Shown here: piece after piece, positions 8,677-16,443 of the stretch | How the letters are laid out: every line of letters begins with the position of its first letter | Position numbering within the stretch: position 1 is the first letter of the stretch | NCBI RefSeq assembly: GCF_001424835.1 | Contig: NZ_LMCQ01000023.1 | Location: 127,471 to 191,470, forward strand | Source: Variovorax sp. Root318D1 | GTDB lineage: Bacteria; Pseudomonadota; Gammaproteobacteria; Burkholderiales; Burkholderiaceae_C | Direction of reading: 5' to 3' | Length of the DNA stretch: 64,000 nucleotides | Made by a program: the position numbers and the translations under genes | Notes under the pieces: generated by a model | Told to the model about the DNA's origin: nothing | Seen by the model: the letters and a program-made list of their open reading frames with translations, nothing else | Database searches by the model: none

Positions 8677-9411
8677 TCAGGCGCGCTGAAACACCAGGTC
8701 CCAGACCCCGTGGCCCAGCTTGAGACCGCGATTCTCGAACTTGGTCAGCGGCCGGTAGCCCGGCTTGGGCGCGTAGTCTTCGGCCGTGTTGCGCAGCAGC
8801 GGCTCTGCGGACAGCACCTCGAGCATCTGCTCGGCATAGGGTTGCCAGTCGGTGGCGCAATGGATGTAGCCGCCCGGCCGCAGATGCCCGGCAAGCTTCT
8901 TCACGAACTCGGGCTGGATCAACCGCCGCTTGTTGTGGCGCTTCTTGTGCCACGGATCGGGAAAGAACACGTGCACGCCGCCCAGCGAATCGGGCTTCAG
9001 CATATGGTCGAGCACGTCCACCGCATCGTGCGCGCAGATGCGGATGTTGGTGATCGACTGCTCGCCGATGCGCTTGAGCAGTGCACCCACGCCGGGCTCG
9101 TGCACTTCGCAGCAGAGAAAGTTGGTCTCGGGCATCACCGTGGCGATGTGCGCGGTGGCCTCGCCCATGCCAAAGCCGATTTCGAGCACGGTCGGCGCGG
9201 CGCGGCCGCCGAAAGCGGCGGTGAGGTCGAGCGGCTCGGGCTTGTAGGGAATGAGAAACAGCGGACCGAGCTCGGCAAAGGCGCGCGCCTGTCCGTCGGT
9301 GGTACGGCCGGCGCGCTTCACGAAGCTCTTGAGGCGGCGGTGCAGCGGGTGCGGCTTGTTGTCGTCGTCGCTGGGTGGAAGGTCGTGGGGCACGGTGTCG
9401 GAAGAGGTCAT
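8677..9411 (-). CDS. trmB: tRNA (guanine-N7-)-methyltransferase
   Basis: 244 residues. It methylates G46 in the variable loop of tRNAs using S-adenosylmethionine. The SAM-binding motif 'VLEIGFGMGEATAHIA' and the family signature 'VFFPDPWHKKRHNKRR', followed by 'HCATDWQPYAEQM', are all present. The start ATG overlaps the gluQ stop by one base (TAATG), so the two tRNA-modification genes are translationally coupled. The N-terminal 35 residues are acidic and variable, as usual in this group. It reads away from the effector block, so it marks the edge of the core chromosome. Confidence 0.95.
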   Translation of the reverse strand: MTSSDTVPHDLPPSDDDNKPHPLHRRLKSFVKRAGRTTDGQARAFAELGPLFLIPYKPEPLDLTAAFGGRAAPTVLEIGFGMGEATAHIATVMPETNFLCCEVHEPGVGALLKRIGEQSITNIRICAHDAVDVLDHMLKPDSLGGVHVFFPDPWHKKRHNKRRLIQPEFVKKLAGHLRPGGYIHCATDWQPYAEQMLEVLSAEPLLRNTAEDYAPKPGYRPLTKFENRGLKLGHGVWDLVFQRA

Positions 9412-10334
9412 TACGGCCGCGAATTGTAGAGATCGCGCCATTCGGGCACCCAGCCGGCCAATGCCGCGGCACACGTGCCCCCCTGCGCAGCGCCCAGGCC
9501 GAGCACGCGAGCGGCGGCGTCGAGCGAGTTCAACGCGGCTTCGGGCGTCGCGGTATCGATGGAGGTGGCGCCGTTCTGCTTGGAGAGCTTGTCGCCGTCG
9601 GTGCCGCGCACCAGCGGTGTGTGCAGGTAGCTGGGCGTGGGCAGCCCGAGCGCGCGTTGCAGCAGGATCTGGCGGGCGGTGTTGTCGGCCAGGTCTTCGC
9701 CGCGCACGACGTCGGTCACGTCCTGTTCCGCATCGTCGACCACCACTGCGAGCTGGTATGCCCAGGGGCCGTCGGCACGGCGCAGCACGAAGTCGCCGAC
9801 CTCGCGGCTGACGTGCTGGCACTGGCGGCCGAGGCGGCGGTCGGTCCAGCAGAGTTCACCGTCCGGCAGCGCCGGCTGGGCAGATTCGAACTTCTCGGTG
9901 GCAAAGCGCCAGGCCCGCGCGGGCTTGCCGTGCAGGCCGTTGCGGCAGGTGCCGGGATAGACGCGCTCTCCGTGGCGCGTGTGCGGCCGGCCAAGGCGCG
10001 CCAGCGCCTCGTCGATGTCCTTGCGCGAACAGCCGCAGGGGTAGGCAAGGCCGAGGGCTTGCAGCCTGGCAAGCGCCGCGTCATAGCGCTTGGTGCGCCC
10101 CGTCTGCCACACCGGCGTTTCATCGGGCAGCAGGCTGCAGTCGGCCAGTTGCCGGAGGATGTGTTCGCCCATGCCGGGCAGGCAGCGTTCGGTGTCGGCG
10201 TCTTCGATGCGGATCAGCCAGCGCGCTTGCGGACCGCGGGCGCGCACGTCGAGCCAGCTCGCAAGTGCGGCCACCAGCGAGCCGGCATGCAGCGGGCCGG
10301 TGGGCGAGGGCGCGAAGCGGCCGGTCTCCCGCAT
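9411..10334 (-). CDS. gluQ: Glutamyl-Q tRNA(Asp) synthetase
   Basis: 307 residues. A truncated glutamyl-tRNA-synthetase paralogue that attaches glutamate to the queuosine base of tRNA(Asp). The class I signature is 'RFAPSPTGPLHAGSL' at the N-terminus, and 'GDKLSKQNGA' is the KMSKS-like loop. Zinc-binding residues appear as 'CGCSRKDID' with a downstream 'YPGTCRNG'. The anticodon-binding domain is absent, as expected for GluQ rather than GltX. It starts 11 bases after the flavoprotein stop and overlaps trmB by one base. Confidence 0.95.
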   Translation of the reverse strand: MRETGRFAPSPTGPLHAGSLVAALASWLDVRARGPQARWLIRIEDADTERCLPGMGEHILRQLADCSLLPDETPVWQTGRTKRYDAALARLQALGLAYPCGCSRKDIDEALARLGRPHTRHGERVYPGTCRNGLHGKPARAWRFATEKFESAQPALPDGELCWTDRRLGRQCQHVSREVGDFVLRRADGPWAYQLAVVVDDAEQDVTDVVRGEDLADNTARQILLQRALGLPTPSYLHTPLVRGTDGDKLSKQNGATSIDTATPEAALNSLDAAARVLGLGAAQGGTCAAALAGWVPEWRDLYNSRP

Positions 10335-10345
10335 CCCTGGTTGGA

Positions 10346-11446
10346 TCAGGCCGCTGCCAGCGCCAGTGAAAGGCCCGAAAGGAACGCGTCTTCCACGCGG
10401 TGCCCGGTGCACCAGTCGCCGGCCACGCCAATGCGTGCCTTGGCGTCCCAGAGGTGGCTTTTGCCAACGGGAACCTGGGTCTGGGCTTCGGTCCAGCAGC
10501 GCGCCTCGGCATGCGTGGGCGCGGCATGGATACCGGTGATCTCGGCGAAGGCACGCAGCAGCTTGGCCTGGACGCGTGCGGCATCGTCGCGCAGGTGTTC
10601 CTGCGACCACGCGGCGCTGGCCTGCAGCGTCCAGCGCTCGATGCGTTCGCGGCCGGGCTTGGACGACTCGCGCGCGAGCCACGCCACGCGGTGGTGGGTG
10701 CTGCGCGCGGCATTCCATTGCGGGCCCAGGTGCGACATGGTGGGCTGGTTGGCCTGGGGGAAGGCGATCATCAGCGTCCAGCACGGCGCGATGCGCACCG
10801 GCTCGATCTTCTGGCTGACGGAGGCGGAGAGCTTGCCGTCGCCCAGCAGCACGCGCGTGCGCGAAGGCGGCACGGCCAGCAGTACGCCGTCGAAGCCCGA
10901 GTACACGTGCTGCGAATCGTCCTGGCCCGCGGTGCGCAGCTGCCAGCGCTTGGGGTCGAGCGCATCCGGTTCGATCTGCGTGACCTGCGTGTTGGCGACG
11001 AGGCTGTCGCCGAGCGGTGCAGCCCAGTGGCTCACCAGCGCATCCATGCCGGGCTGGGCCACCCAGTGCGATTCGCGGCCGGGCAGGGCCGCCTCGGCCA
11101 CGCGGCCATGCGCATCGAGCACGCGCACGAGGTTGGCGCTCCATGGGCGGCAGAGACTAGGCGTGGCTTCGAGCGCCAGCGCAAAGCGGGGATCGCGCAC
11201 GGTGAAGTACTGCGCGCCGCTGTCGAAGCGGCCAAAGGCGGTGTCGACGCTCGCCATGCGCCCGCCGGGCGCGGCTTCGCGTTCGAACACCGTGACCTTG
11301 TGGCCGGCTTGCACCAGGGTTCGGGCGCAGGCCACGCCGGCAATGCCGGCGCCGACGACGGCGTAGTGGCGTGGAGTGGCGGGCGTTCGGTGGCGGTCGG
11401 CCGCCTTTGCTGCCTTTGCCGTCTTTGCGGTTGCGCGAGTGGTCAT
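10346..11446 (-). CDS. Renalase-like FAD-dependent NAD(P)-binding oxidoreductase
   Basis: 366 residues. An N-terminal Rossmann motif 'YAVVGAGIAGVACARTL' followed by 'VTVFEREAAPGGRM' binds FAD. The C-terminal 'IGVAGDWCTGHRVEDAFLSG' is the second FAD contact seen in amine-oxidase/renalase-like proteins. About 25 Ala/Lys/Thr-rich residues precede the domain and may not all be translated. Substrate unknown; related proteins oxidise abnormal NAD(P)H isomers or act on amines. First gene of the gluQ-trmB unit. Confidence 0.8.
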   Translation of the reverse strand: MTTRATAKTAKAAKAADRHRTPATPRHYAVVGAGIAGVACARTLVQAGHKVTVFEREAAPGGRMASVDTAFGRFDSGAQYFTVRDPRFALALEATPSLCRPWSANLVRVLDAHGRVAEAALPGRESHWVAQPGMDALVSHWAAPLGDSLVANTQVTQIEPDALDPKRWQLRTAGQDDSQHVYSGFDGVLLAVPPSRTRVLLGDGKLSASVSQKIEPVRIAPCWTLMIAFPQANQPTMSHLGPQWNAARSTHHRVAWLARESSKPGRERIERWTLQASAAWSQEHLRDDAARVQAKLLRAFAEITGIHAAPTHAEARCWTEAQTQVPVGKSHLWDAKARIGVAGDWCTGHRVEDAFLSGLSLALAAA

Positions 11447-11531
11447 GAGGGTTCTTTTCTTGTGCGGGGGAGACGATGGATGTGTCCGGACTCTACAACG
11501 GTCTGAGAGAGGCGTTCCGGGGCGGCTGGGC

Positions 11532-12485
11532 TCAGCGCCCCCGGTGCCGCTCCAGCAGCGCGCGCCGCGTGGCCTCGTGCTCGAATTGCGCGAGCCACCA
11601 TTCGAGCGCGCGGCCGGGCCCGCCTGCGCTGCGCACGCGCCACGCGCAGTGCATGGTCGCGAGAGGCGGCTGGCGTTCGGTCTTGCGTTCGACCAGGTGG
11701 CCGGCCTCGATGTAAGGCCGCGCCATGGGCTCGGGCAGAAAGCCGCCGCCCAGGCCGTGCAGTTGCGCCGCCAGCTTGGCATGCATGCTCGGCACCGTGA
11801 GCACGTCTTGTCCTCCGACGAGGTTGACCGTCATCCCCGGCCCGCTGCGTACGGAATCTGCGGCCGCCACCGCGCGGTGCTGGCGCAGTACCGCATCGGT
11901 CAACGGCTCGGGCAGGCGCGCCAGCGGATGGTGCGGGGCCACGGCATAGACGAAACACAGCTCGCCGATCGGCCGGCTGCGAATGCCGGTAGCGGTGAAG
12001 GCCAGGCTTGCCGCGTCGAGCACGGCGCCCACGGCCAGGTCGGCCTCGCCGCTGGTCAGCGCCTCGATGGTGCCGAGCAGGGTTTCGTCGCGCAGCTTGA
12101 GCCGCGTGGGCGGGTCAAGCGCGAAGAAGGCGGTGGCCAGGTCGAGCAGCGGATCGCGTGCGATCACGCTGTCGACCGCAATGGTGAGCATTGGCTCCCA
12201 GCCGGTGGCCACGCGCTTCACGCGGTTGGCGACCGCATCGATCTCGCCCAGCAGCCGCGTTGACTCGCGCAGCAGTTCGGCACCGGCTTCGGTGATGCGG
12301 GCCTGGCGCGTGCTGCGGTCGAACAGCAGCACGTCGAGCGCGTCCTCGATCTGGCGCACGCGGTAGCTGAGCGCGCTGGGCACCAGGTTGAGCTCACGCG
12401 CCGCGCCCGCAAAGCTGCCGGTGCTGGCCACGGTCTGCAGCATCGCGAGCGCGTCGGGGGTCAGTACGTCTCTGGCGCTGGGCAT
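11532..12485 (-). CDS. LysR-family transcriptional regulator
   Basis: 317 residues. The N-terminal winged helix-turn-helix 'TVASTGSFAGAARELNLVPSALSYRVRQIE' region (about residues 14-43) is typical of LysR, followed by a periplasmic-binding-protein-like effector domain. It is divergent from a pirin gene across a gap containing alternating inverted half-sites, so it probably controls that operon and itself. An alternative start at 12533 would add 16 residues and cover part of the half-site array; ATG 12485 is preferred because it matches where LysR proteins usually begin. Effector unknown, but targets suggest quinone or electrophile stress. Confidence 0.9.
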   Translation of the reverse strand: MPSARDVLTPDALAMLQTVASTGSFAGAARELNLVPSALSYRVRQIEDALDVLLFDRSTRQARITEAGAELLRESTRLLGEIDAVANRVKRVATGWEPMLTIAVDSVIARDPLLDLATAFFALDPPTRLKLRDETLLGTIEALTSGEADLAVGAVLDAASLAFTATGIRSRPIGELCFVYAVAPHHPLARLPEPLTDAVLRQHRAVAAADSVRSGPGMTVNLVGGQDVLTVPSMHAKLAAQLHGLGGGFLPEPMARPYIEAGHLVERKTERQPPLATMHCAWRVRSAGGPGRALEWWLAQFEHEATRRALLERHRGR

Positions 12486-12501
12486 GGCGGTTCCGTGGTC
12501 G

Positions 12502-12537
12502 TTTGACTGATCAAAAAATTTGAATGATGCCATCAAA
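12502..12537. promoter_or_regulatory. Array of four alternating TTTGA/TCAAA half-sites, probable LysR operator
   Basis: In the LysR-pirin gap the motif TTTGA (12502-12506), TCAAA (12511-12515), TTTGA (12519-12523) and TCAAA (12533-12537) alternates. The central pair TCAAAAAATTTGA is a 13-base T-N11-A box, the classical LysR recognition pattern. The spacing is 4, 3 and 9 bases. This layout suits a regulator tetramer binding the divergent promoter. Seen directly; the regulator assignment is inference. Confidence 0.6.
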
Positions 12538-12655
12538 ACCCGGCGCTTTTTCAGCCGGGGTGCGGGCCTAAAGTTCTTCACATCCGCTGCGCATCCGGCG
12601 CGGCATACGAAGAAGGCCCGAGCATCCCCTCGGGGCAGGGCCAAGGAGTTCGACG

Positions 12656-13357
12656 ATGTTGCAAGTCCGTAAATCACAGGAACGCGGTTATGCCGACCAC
12701 GGCTGGCTGCGCTCGTTCCACAGCTTTTCTTTCGCCGGTTATTACGATCCCGCCTACATGGGTTTCGGCAACCTGCGGGTGATCAACGAAGACCGCGTGG
12801 CCGCCGGCGCCGGTTTCGGCACCCATGGCCACAAGGACATGGAGATCATCAGCTACGTGCTCTCGGGCGAACTGGCGCACAAGGACAGCATGGGCAATGT
12901 GGAATCCATTCCGCCCGGCGACGTGCAGCGCATGAGCGCGGGCCGCGGCGTGATGCACAGCGAGTTCAACCACAAGGCCGACGAGACCACGCACTTTCTG
13001 CAGATCTGGATCGAGCCGAACGTGCGCGGCATCGCGCCTGGCTATGAGCAGAAGAAATTCAGCGACGCTGAGAAGCGCGGCAAGCTCCGCCTGGTGGCCT
13101 CGCCCGACGGGGCCGACGGTTCGGTGACCGTGCATGCCGATGCGCGTCTTTTCGCGGGCTTGCTCGACGGCGACGAGAAGGCCAGCCTGGCGCTCGATCC
13201 CAAGCGCAAGAGCTACGTGCACCTGGTGCGCGGCGAACTCGAAGTCAATGGCCAGAAGCTCGCAGGCGGAGACGCCGCGATGCTCGAAGGCGAATCGCAG
13301 CTCACGCTCGGCGCCGGCAAGGACGCCGAAGTGCTGGTGTTCGACCTGGCCGCCTGA
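12656..13357 (+). CDS. Pirin family protein (bicupin), YhhW-like
   Basis: 233 residues. The N-terminal cupin has the metal-ligand pattern 'GFGTHGHKDMEIISY' followed by 'MSAGRGVMHSEFN', and the C-terminal half is a second, degenerate cupin. Some bacterial pirins are quercetin 2,3-dioxygenases; others are redox-sensing regulators. A good ribosome site AAGGAG sits 7 bases before the ATG. First gene of a likely operon with doxX and a flavodoxin-like gene, facing a LysR regulator. The leader contains a CCCGAG/CTCGGG hairpin around 12618-12635. Confidence 0.92.
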   Translation: MLQVRKSQERGYADHGWLRSFHSFSFAGYYDPAYMGFGNLRVINEDRVAAGAGFGTHGHKDMEIISYVLSGELAHKDSMGNVESIPPGDVQRMSAGRGVMHSEFNHKADETTHFLQIWIEPNVRGIAPGYEQKKFSDAEKRGKLRLVASPDGADGSVTVHADARLFAGLLDGDEKASLALDPKRKSYVHLVRGELEVNGQKLAGGDAAMLEGESQLTLGAGKDAEVLVFDLAA

Positions 13358-13363
13358 TCCCCG

Positions 13364-13386
13364 TGCCGGGCGCGCGCCGCCCGGCA
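13364..13386 (+). terminator. 8-bp hairpin after the first pirin gene
   Basis: TGCCGGGC (13364-13371) and GCCCGGCA (13379-13386) form a perfect 8-bp stem with a 7-base loop, 6 bases after the pirin stop. A pyrimidine-rich tract (TCTGTCTTGCTTTC) follows, but there is no clean T-run. It may attenuate or process the transcript ahead of doxX rather than fully end it. Confidence 0.5.
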
Positions 13387-13446
13387 TCTGTCTTGCTTTC
13401 CCCGTTCTTTCATTCAATCAATCGACAACCAAGGAGTTACTTCATC

Positions 13447-13884
13447 ATGGCAACCACCACTTTCAACGCAGCCGCAGCCAACACCCCCAATGCGGCACAG
13501 GACACTCTGTCCCTCGTCGGCCGCGTACTGCTGGCACTCTTGTTCGTACCGGCAGGCTTCAGCAAGCTCATGGGCTTTGCCGGGACGGTCGGGTATATCT
13601 CGTCCGTCGGCGCGCCGCTGCCGCAGGTCGCGGCGGTCATTGCCATCATCGTGGAGCTGGGCCTGGGCTTGATGCTGCTCGTCGGCTTCAAGACGCGCCT
13701 GTCGGCCGTGGTGCTGGCAATCTTCACCGTGGTGGCATCGGTGCTGTTCCACAACTACTGGAACATGCCCGCCGACAAGGCCTTCGTGAACCAGCTGATG
13801 TTCTTCAAGAACATTGCCGTCGCCGGTGGACTGCTCGCTTTCGTGGCCTTCGGTGCCGGCCGTTTCAGCATCGACAAGAAGTAA
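13447..13884 (+). CDS. DoxX family membrane protein
   Basis: 145 residues with four predicted membrane helices, including 'LVGRVLLALLFVPAGFSKLMG', 'VAAVIAIIVELGLGLMLLVG' and 'AVVLAIFTVVASVLFHNYW'. The 'RVLLALLFVPAGFSKL' start of helix 1 is the DoxX signature. DoxX-like proteins are linked to quinone-dependent or oxidative-stress membrane complexes, but most have no assigned reaction. AAGGAG lies about 11 bases before the ATG. It lies between pirin and a flavodoxin-like quinone reductase, supporting a shared redox role. Confidence 0.88.
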   Translation: MATTTFNAAAANTPNAAQDTLSLVGRVLLALLFVPAGFSKLMGFAGTVGYISSVGAPLPQVAAVIAIIVELGLGLMLLVGFKTRLSAVVLAIFTVVASVLFHNYWNMPADKAFVNQLMFFKNIAVAGGLLAFVAFGAGRFSIDKK

Positions 13885-13940
13885 GCTGATCCCCAAGGCT
13901 TCGCACAGTGACCATCGCGTCCACCCAGGAGATTCATCCA

Positions 13941-14492
13941 ATGGCAAACATCGTCGTCGTCTTCCATTCCGGTTACGGCCACACCCAGCGCGTGGCGCAA
14001 GCCGTGGCCGATGGTGCGGACGCGCAACTGCTCGCTATCGATGCCGATGGCAACCTGCCCCAAGGCGGCTGGGAGACGCTGGCCGCGGCCGACGCGATCA
14101 TCTTCGGCTCGCCGACCTACATGGGCGGCGTGAGCTGGCAGTTCAAGAAATTTGCCGATGCCTCGTCCAAGGTCTGGTACACGCAGGGCTGGAAGGACAA
14201 GCTCTTCGCGGGCTTTACCAACAGCGCCACCATGAACGGCGACAAGGTCGCGACCATCGGCTACCTGTGGACGCTTGCGATGCAGCACAGCGGCCTCTGG
14301 GTCAGCATGGGCATCCTGCCGACCAACAACAAGGCGGCCACGCGCGACTCGATGAACTACGTGGGCGGCTACGGCGGCCTGCTGACGCAATCGCCTTCGG
14401 ACGCGAGCCCGGCCGAGATGTTCAAGGGCGACCTCGACACCGCACGCGCGTTTGGAGAACGCATCGCCGAAGTGGCAAGATCACGAGTCTAG
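13941..14492 (+). CDS. Flavodoxin-like NAD(P)H:quinone oxidoreductase (WrbA-type family)
   Basis: 183 residues. The flavodoxin FMN-phosphate loop is 'VVFHSGYGHTQRVAQAV' at the N-terminus, and 'IFGSPTYMGGVSWQFKKFAD' contacts the isoalloxazine ring, as in WrbA and NADPH-dependent FMN reductases. The start ATG 13941 has AGGAGA 8 bases upstream; the upstream ATG at 13908 has no such site. Probably reduces quinones in two-electron steps in the cytoplasm, in the same operon as doxX and pirin. Confidence 0.88.
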   Translation: MANIVVVFHSGYGHTQRVAQAVADGADAQLLAIDADGNLPQGGWETLAAADAIIFGSPTYMGGVSWQFKKFADASSKVWYTQGWKDKLFAGFTNSATMNGDKVATIGYLWTLAMQHSGLWVSMGILPTNNKAATRDSMNYVGGYGGLLTQSPSDASPAEMFKGDLDTARAFGERIAEVARSRV

Positions 14493-14535
14493 AACTTACC
14501 CCCAGTCTTCGCGCACTTCGTGTCGCTTTCGCCAA

Positions 14536-14588
14536 CCCCCTTCCAGGGGGCGACACCAGTGGCCCGGCAAAGCCGGTTCCACGGTGTC
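14536..14588. repeat. Nested hairpin element, probable dispersed intergenic repeat
   Basis: Between the flavodoxin-like and second pirin genes: CCCCC (14536-14540)/GGGGG (14546-14550), followed by a nested stem GACACC+GTGG+CCGGC (14552-14568) pairing with GCCGG+CCAC+GGTGTC (14572-14588) around an AAA loop. Only one bulged base and a small internal loop interrupt it. This structured GC-rich unit resembles intergenic repeats common in Variovorax-type genomes (recollection, not a search). It may act as an mRNA stabiliser, attenuator or repetitive palindrome. Confidence 0.5.
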
Positions 14589-14636
14589 CCACGAAAAGAC
14601 AGTGACGAAGCTGACAAATAAACAACGGAGCGCACG

Positions 14637-15560
14637 ATGACCGACACCACCGCACAGACCCAACTGCTTCAACCGCACGACAAGGACCTGGGCGGTGGCT
14701 TCAAGGTGCGGCGCCTGTTGCCGGCGGCGAACCGCCGTTCGGTCGGGCCCTTCGTCTTCTTCGACCACTTCGGGCCGGCCACCGAGCAGCCCGGCGCCGA
14801 GCACGACGTGCGGCCGCATCCGCATATCGGCCTTTCCACCGTCACCTACCTTTTCGAAGGCGCGATGATGCATCGTGACAGCCTTGGCAGCGTGCAGGAG
14901 ATCCTGCCTGGCGCCATCAACTGGATGACGGCGGGCCGCGGCATCGTGCACTCCGAGCGCAAGCCCGAGCGTCTCAAGACCGACACCTACGTGAACCACG
15001 GCCTGCAGCTCTGGGCTGCCTTGCCGCAGGTGCATGAAGAAACCGAGCCGAGCTTCGAGCACACGCCGGCCAGTGCCATTCCGGAGCTGGTGGAGCAGGG
15101 CGTGGCGGTGCGGGTGCTGGTGGGCGAAGCTTTCGGAAAGCGCTCGCCGGTCAAGACGCTGTCGCAGACGATCTACGTCGACATCGCGCTGCCCGCGGGT
15201 GGCCGCTTCGAGTTGCCCGCGCTGGCGCCCGAGCTTGCGGTCTATGCCGTCGATGCCGATGCGAGCGTCAACGGCGAGCCGATTCCCGTGCACACAATGG
15301 CGGTGCTGCCGGACGGCCAGGGCGCGGTGCTCAGCTCGACGACCGCCGTGCGCCTGATGGTGATTGGCGGCGAGCCGCTCGATGGCCCGCGGTACATCAC
15401 CTGGAATTTCGTCTCCAGCCGACGCGAACGCATCCTCGAAGCCGGCTCCGACTGGGCCGCACAGCGCATGGGCCACGTGCCCGGCGAGACCGAATTCATT
15501 CCGCTGCCGGGCAAGCCTTTTGGCGTGCGCGAGCCTGACGTGGGCACCACACCAGTCTGA
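14637..15560 (+). CDS. Pirin family protein, second copy
   Basis: 307 residues, longer than the first pirin in the window. Cupin signature 'HDVRPHPHIGLSTVTYLFEG' with 'MTAGRGIVHSERKPER' supplies the predicted metal ligands (His, His, His, Glu). The C-terminal cupin is followed by a 40-residue extension ending 'FIPLPGKPFGVREPD'. This extension and length match the subgroup sometimes annotated as quercetinase-like pirins. It follows the structured repeat and may be expressed from the same LysR-controlled transcript or separately. Confidence 0.92.
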   Translation: MTDTTAQTQLLQPHDKDLGGGFKVRRLLPAANRRSVGPFVFFDHFGPATEQPGAEHDVRPHPHIGLSTVTYLFEGAMMHRDSLGSVQEILPGAINWMTAGRGIVHSERKPERLKTDTYVNHGLQLWAALPQVHEETEPSFEHTPASAIPELVEQGVAVRVLVGEAFGKRSPVKTLSQTIYVDIALPAGGRFELPALAPELAVYAVDADASVNGEPIPVHTMAVLPDGQGAVLSSTTAVRLMVIGGEPLDGPRYITWNFVSSRRERILEAGSDWAAQRMGHVPGETEFIPLPGKPFGVREPDVGTTPV

Positions 15561-15580
15561 CGCGCCCGCGGTAAAGAACG

Positions 15581-15595
15581 CCCCGCGCCGCGGGG
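15581..15595. terminator. Hairpin between convergent pirin and trhO
   Basis: CCCCGC (15581-15586) and GCGGGG (15590-15595) with a 3-base loop lie just outside the trhO stop and 20 bases after the pirin stop. No long T-run follows on either strand; likely a weak bidirectional terminator. Confidence 0.4.
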
Positions 15596-15596
15596 T

Positions 15597-16382
15597 TCAG
15601 TGCTTTAGCGCCAGGTCGGGATCTTCGGAGGCGCGCGCGCTGGCATCGGCCGCGCGTGCGCTCAGGTCGGGCGCCAGCGCACGCCGGCCGTCGAACACGA
15701 AGCAGTCGCCGTGGTAGTGCGCGCCGCCGACCTCTTCGAAATACTTCAGGATGCCGCCTTCGAGCTGCAGCACGTTCTCGACGCCTTCCTCGCGCATCAG
15801 GATGGCCGCCTTTTCGCAGCGGATGCCGCCGGTGCAGAAGCTCACCACCGTCTTGCCTTCAAAGTCGGCGCGATGCGCCTTCAGCGCGGGCGGGAATTCG
15901 GTGAACTTGGTGATGCGCCAGTCGATCGCACCGTCGAAGGTGCCTTCGTCGACCTCGAAGGCATTGCGCGTGTCGAGCAGCGCGATTTCGCGGCCTTCGT
16001 CGTCGTGCCCCTGGTCGAGCCAGCGCTTGAGGGTGGGGGCGTCCACGCCCGGCGCTCGCCCAGCGGACGGCTGGATGGCCGGGTGGTCCATGCGGATGAT
16101 CTCGCGCTTGAGCTTCACCAGCATGCGGCGGAAGGGCTGCGCGGCGGACCAGCTTTCCTTGGTTTCAAGGTCGGCAAAGCGCGAATCGGTGCGGAGGTCC
16201 GCCACAAAGCTTCGGATGGCGTCGGGAAGGCCCGCCAGGAACAGGTTGATGCCCTCGGGCGCCAGCAGGATGGTGCCCATGAGGCCCAGAGCCTGGGCGC
16301 GCTCGCGCAGGTCTTCACGCAGCACGGGGCTGTCGTCGATGGCTACGAATTTGTAAGCCGCAATATTCAAAATCTCTTGCAC
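15597..16382 (-). CDS. trhO: tRNA uridine(34) hydroxylase, rhodanese-like
   Basis: About 261 residues. An N-terminal acylphosphatase-like region with 'LLAPEGINLFLAG' precedes a rhodanese domain with active-site loop 'CTGGIRCEKAAILM'. TrhO (YceA) uses oxygen to hydroxylate U34 of certain tRNAs. The start is uncertain: GTG 16382 is listed; TTG 16391 would add three residues. It is divergent from dnaE across about 60 bp, so the two promoters share that short gap. Confidence 0.9.
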   Translation of the reverse strand: MQEILNIAAYKFVAIDDSPVLREDLRERAQALGLMGTILLAPEGINLFLAGLPDAIRSFVADLRTDSRFADLETKESWSAAQPFRRMLVKLKREIIRMDHPAIQPSAGRAPGVDAPTLKRWLDQGHDDEGREIALLDTRNAFEVDEGTFDGAIDWRITKFTEFPPALKAHRADFEGKTVVSFCTGGIRCEKAAILMREEGVENVLQLEGGILKYFEEVGGAHYHGDCFVFDGRRALAPDLSARAADASARASEDPDLALKH

Positions 16383-16443
16383 GGGGCGCAATTGTAGGGA
16401 TCGTCAACCCACATCGTGGAGTGCGGCTTTCTACAATGGAAGG

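Noticed and set aside
9375..11366. A 663-codon plus-strand frame over gluQ and the flavoprotein gene
   Set aside because: The minus strand holds recognised proteins with motifs; the plus frame is low-complexity and Arg/Ala-rich.
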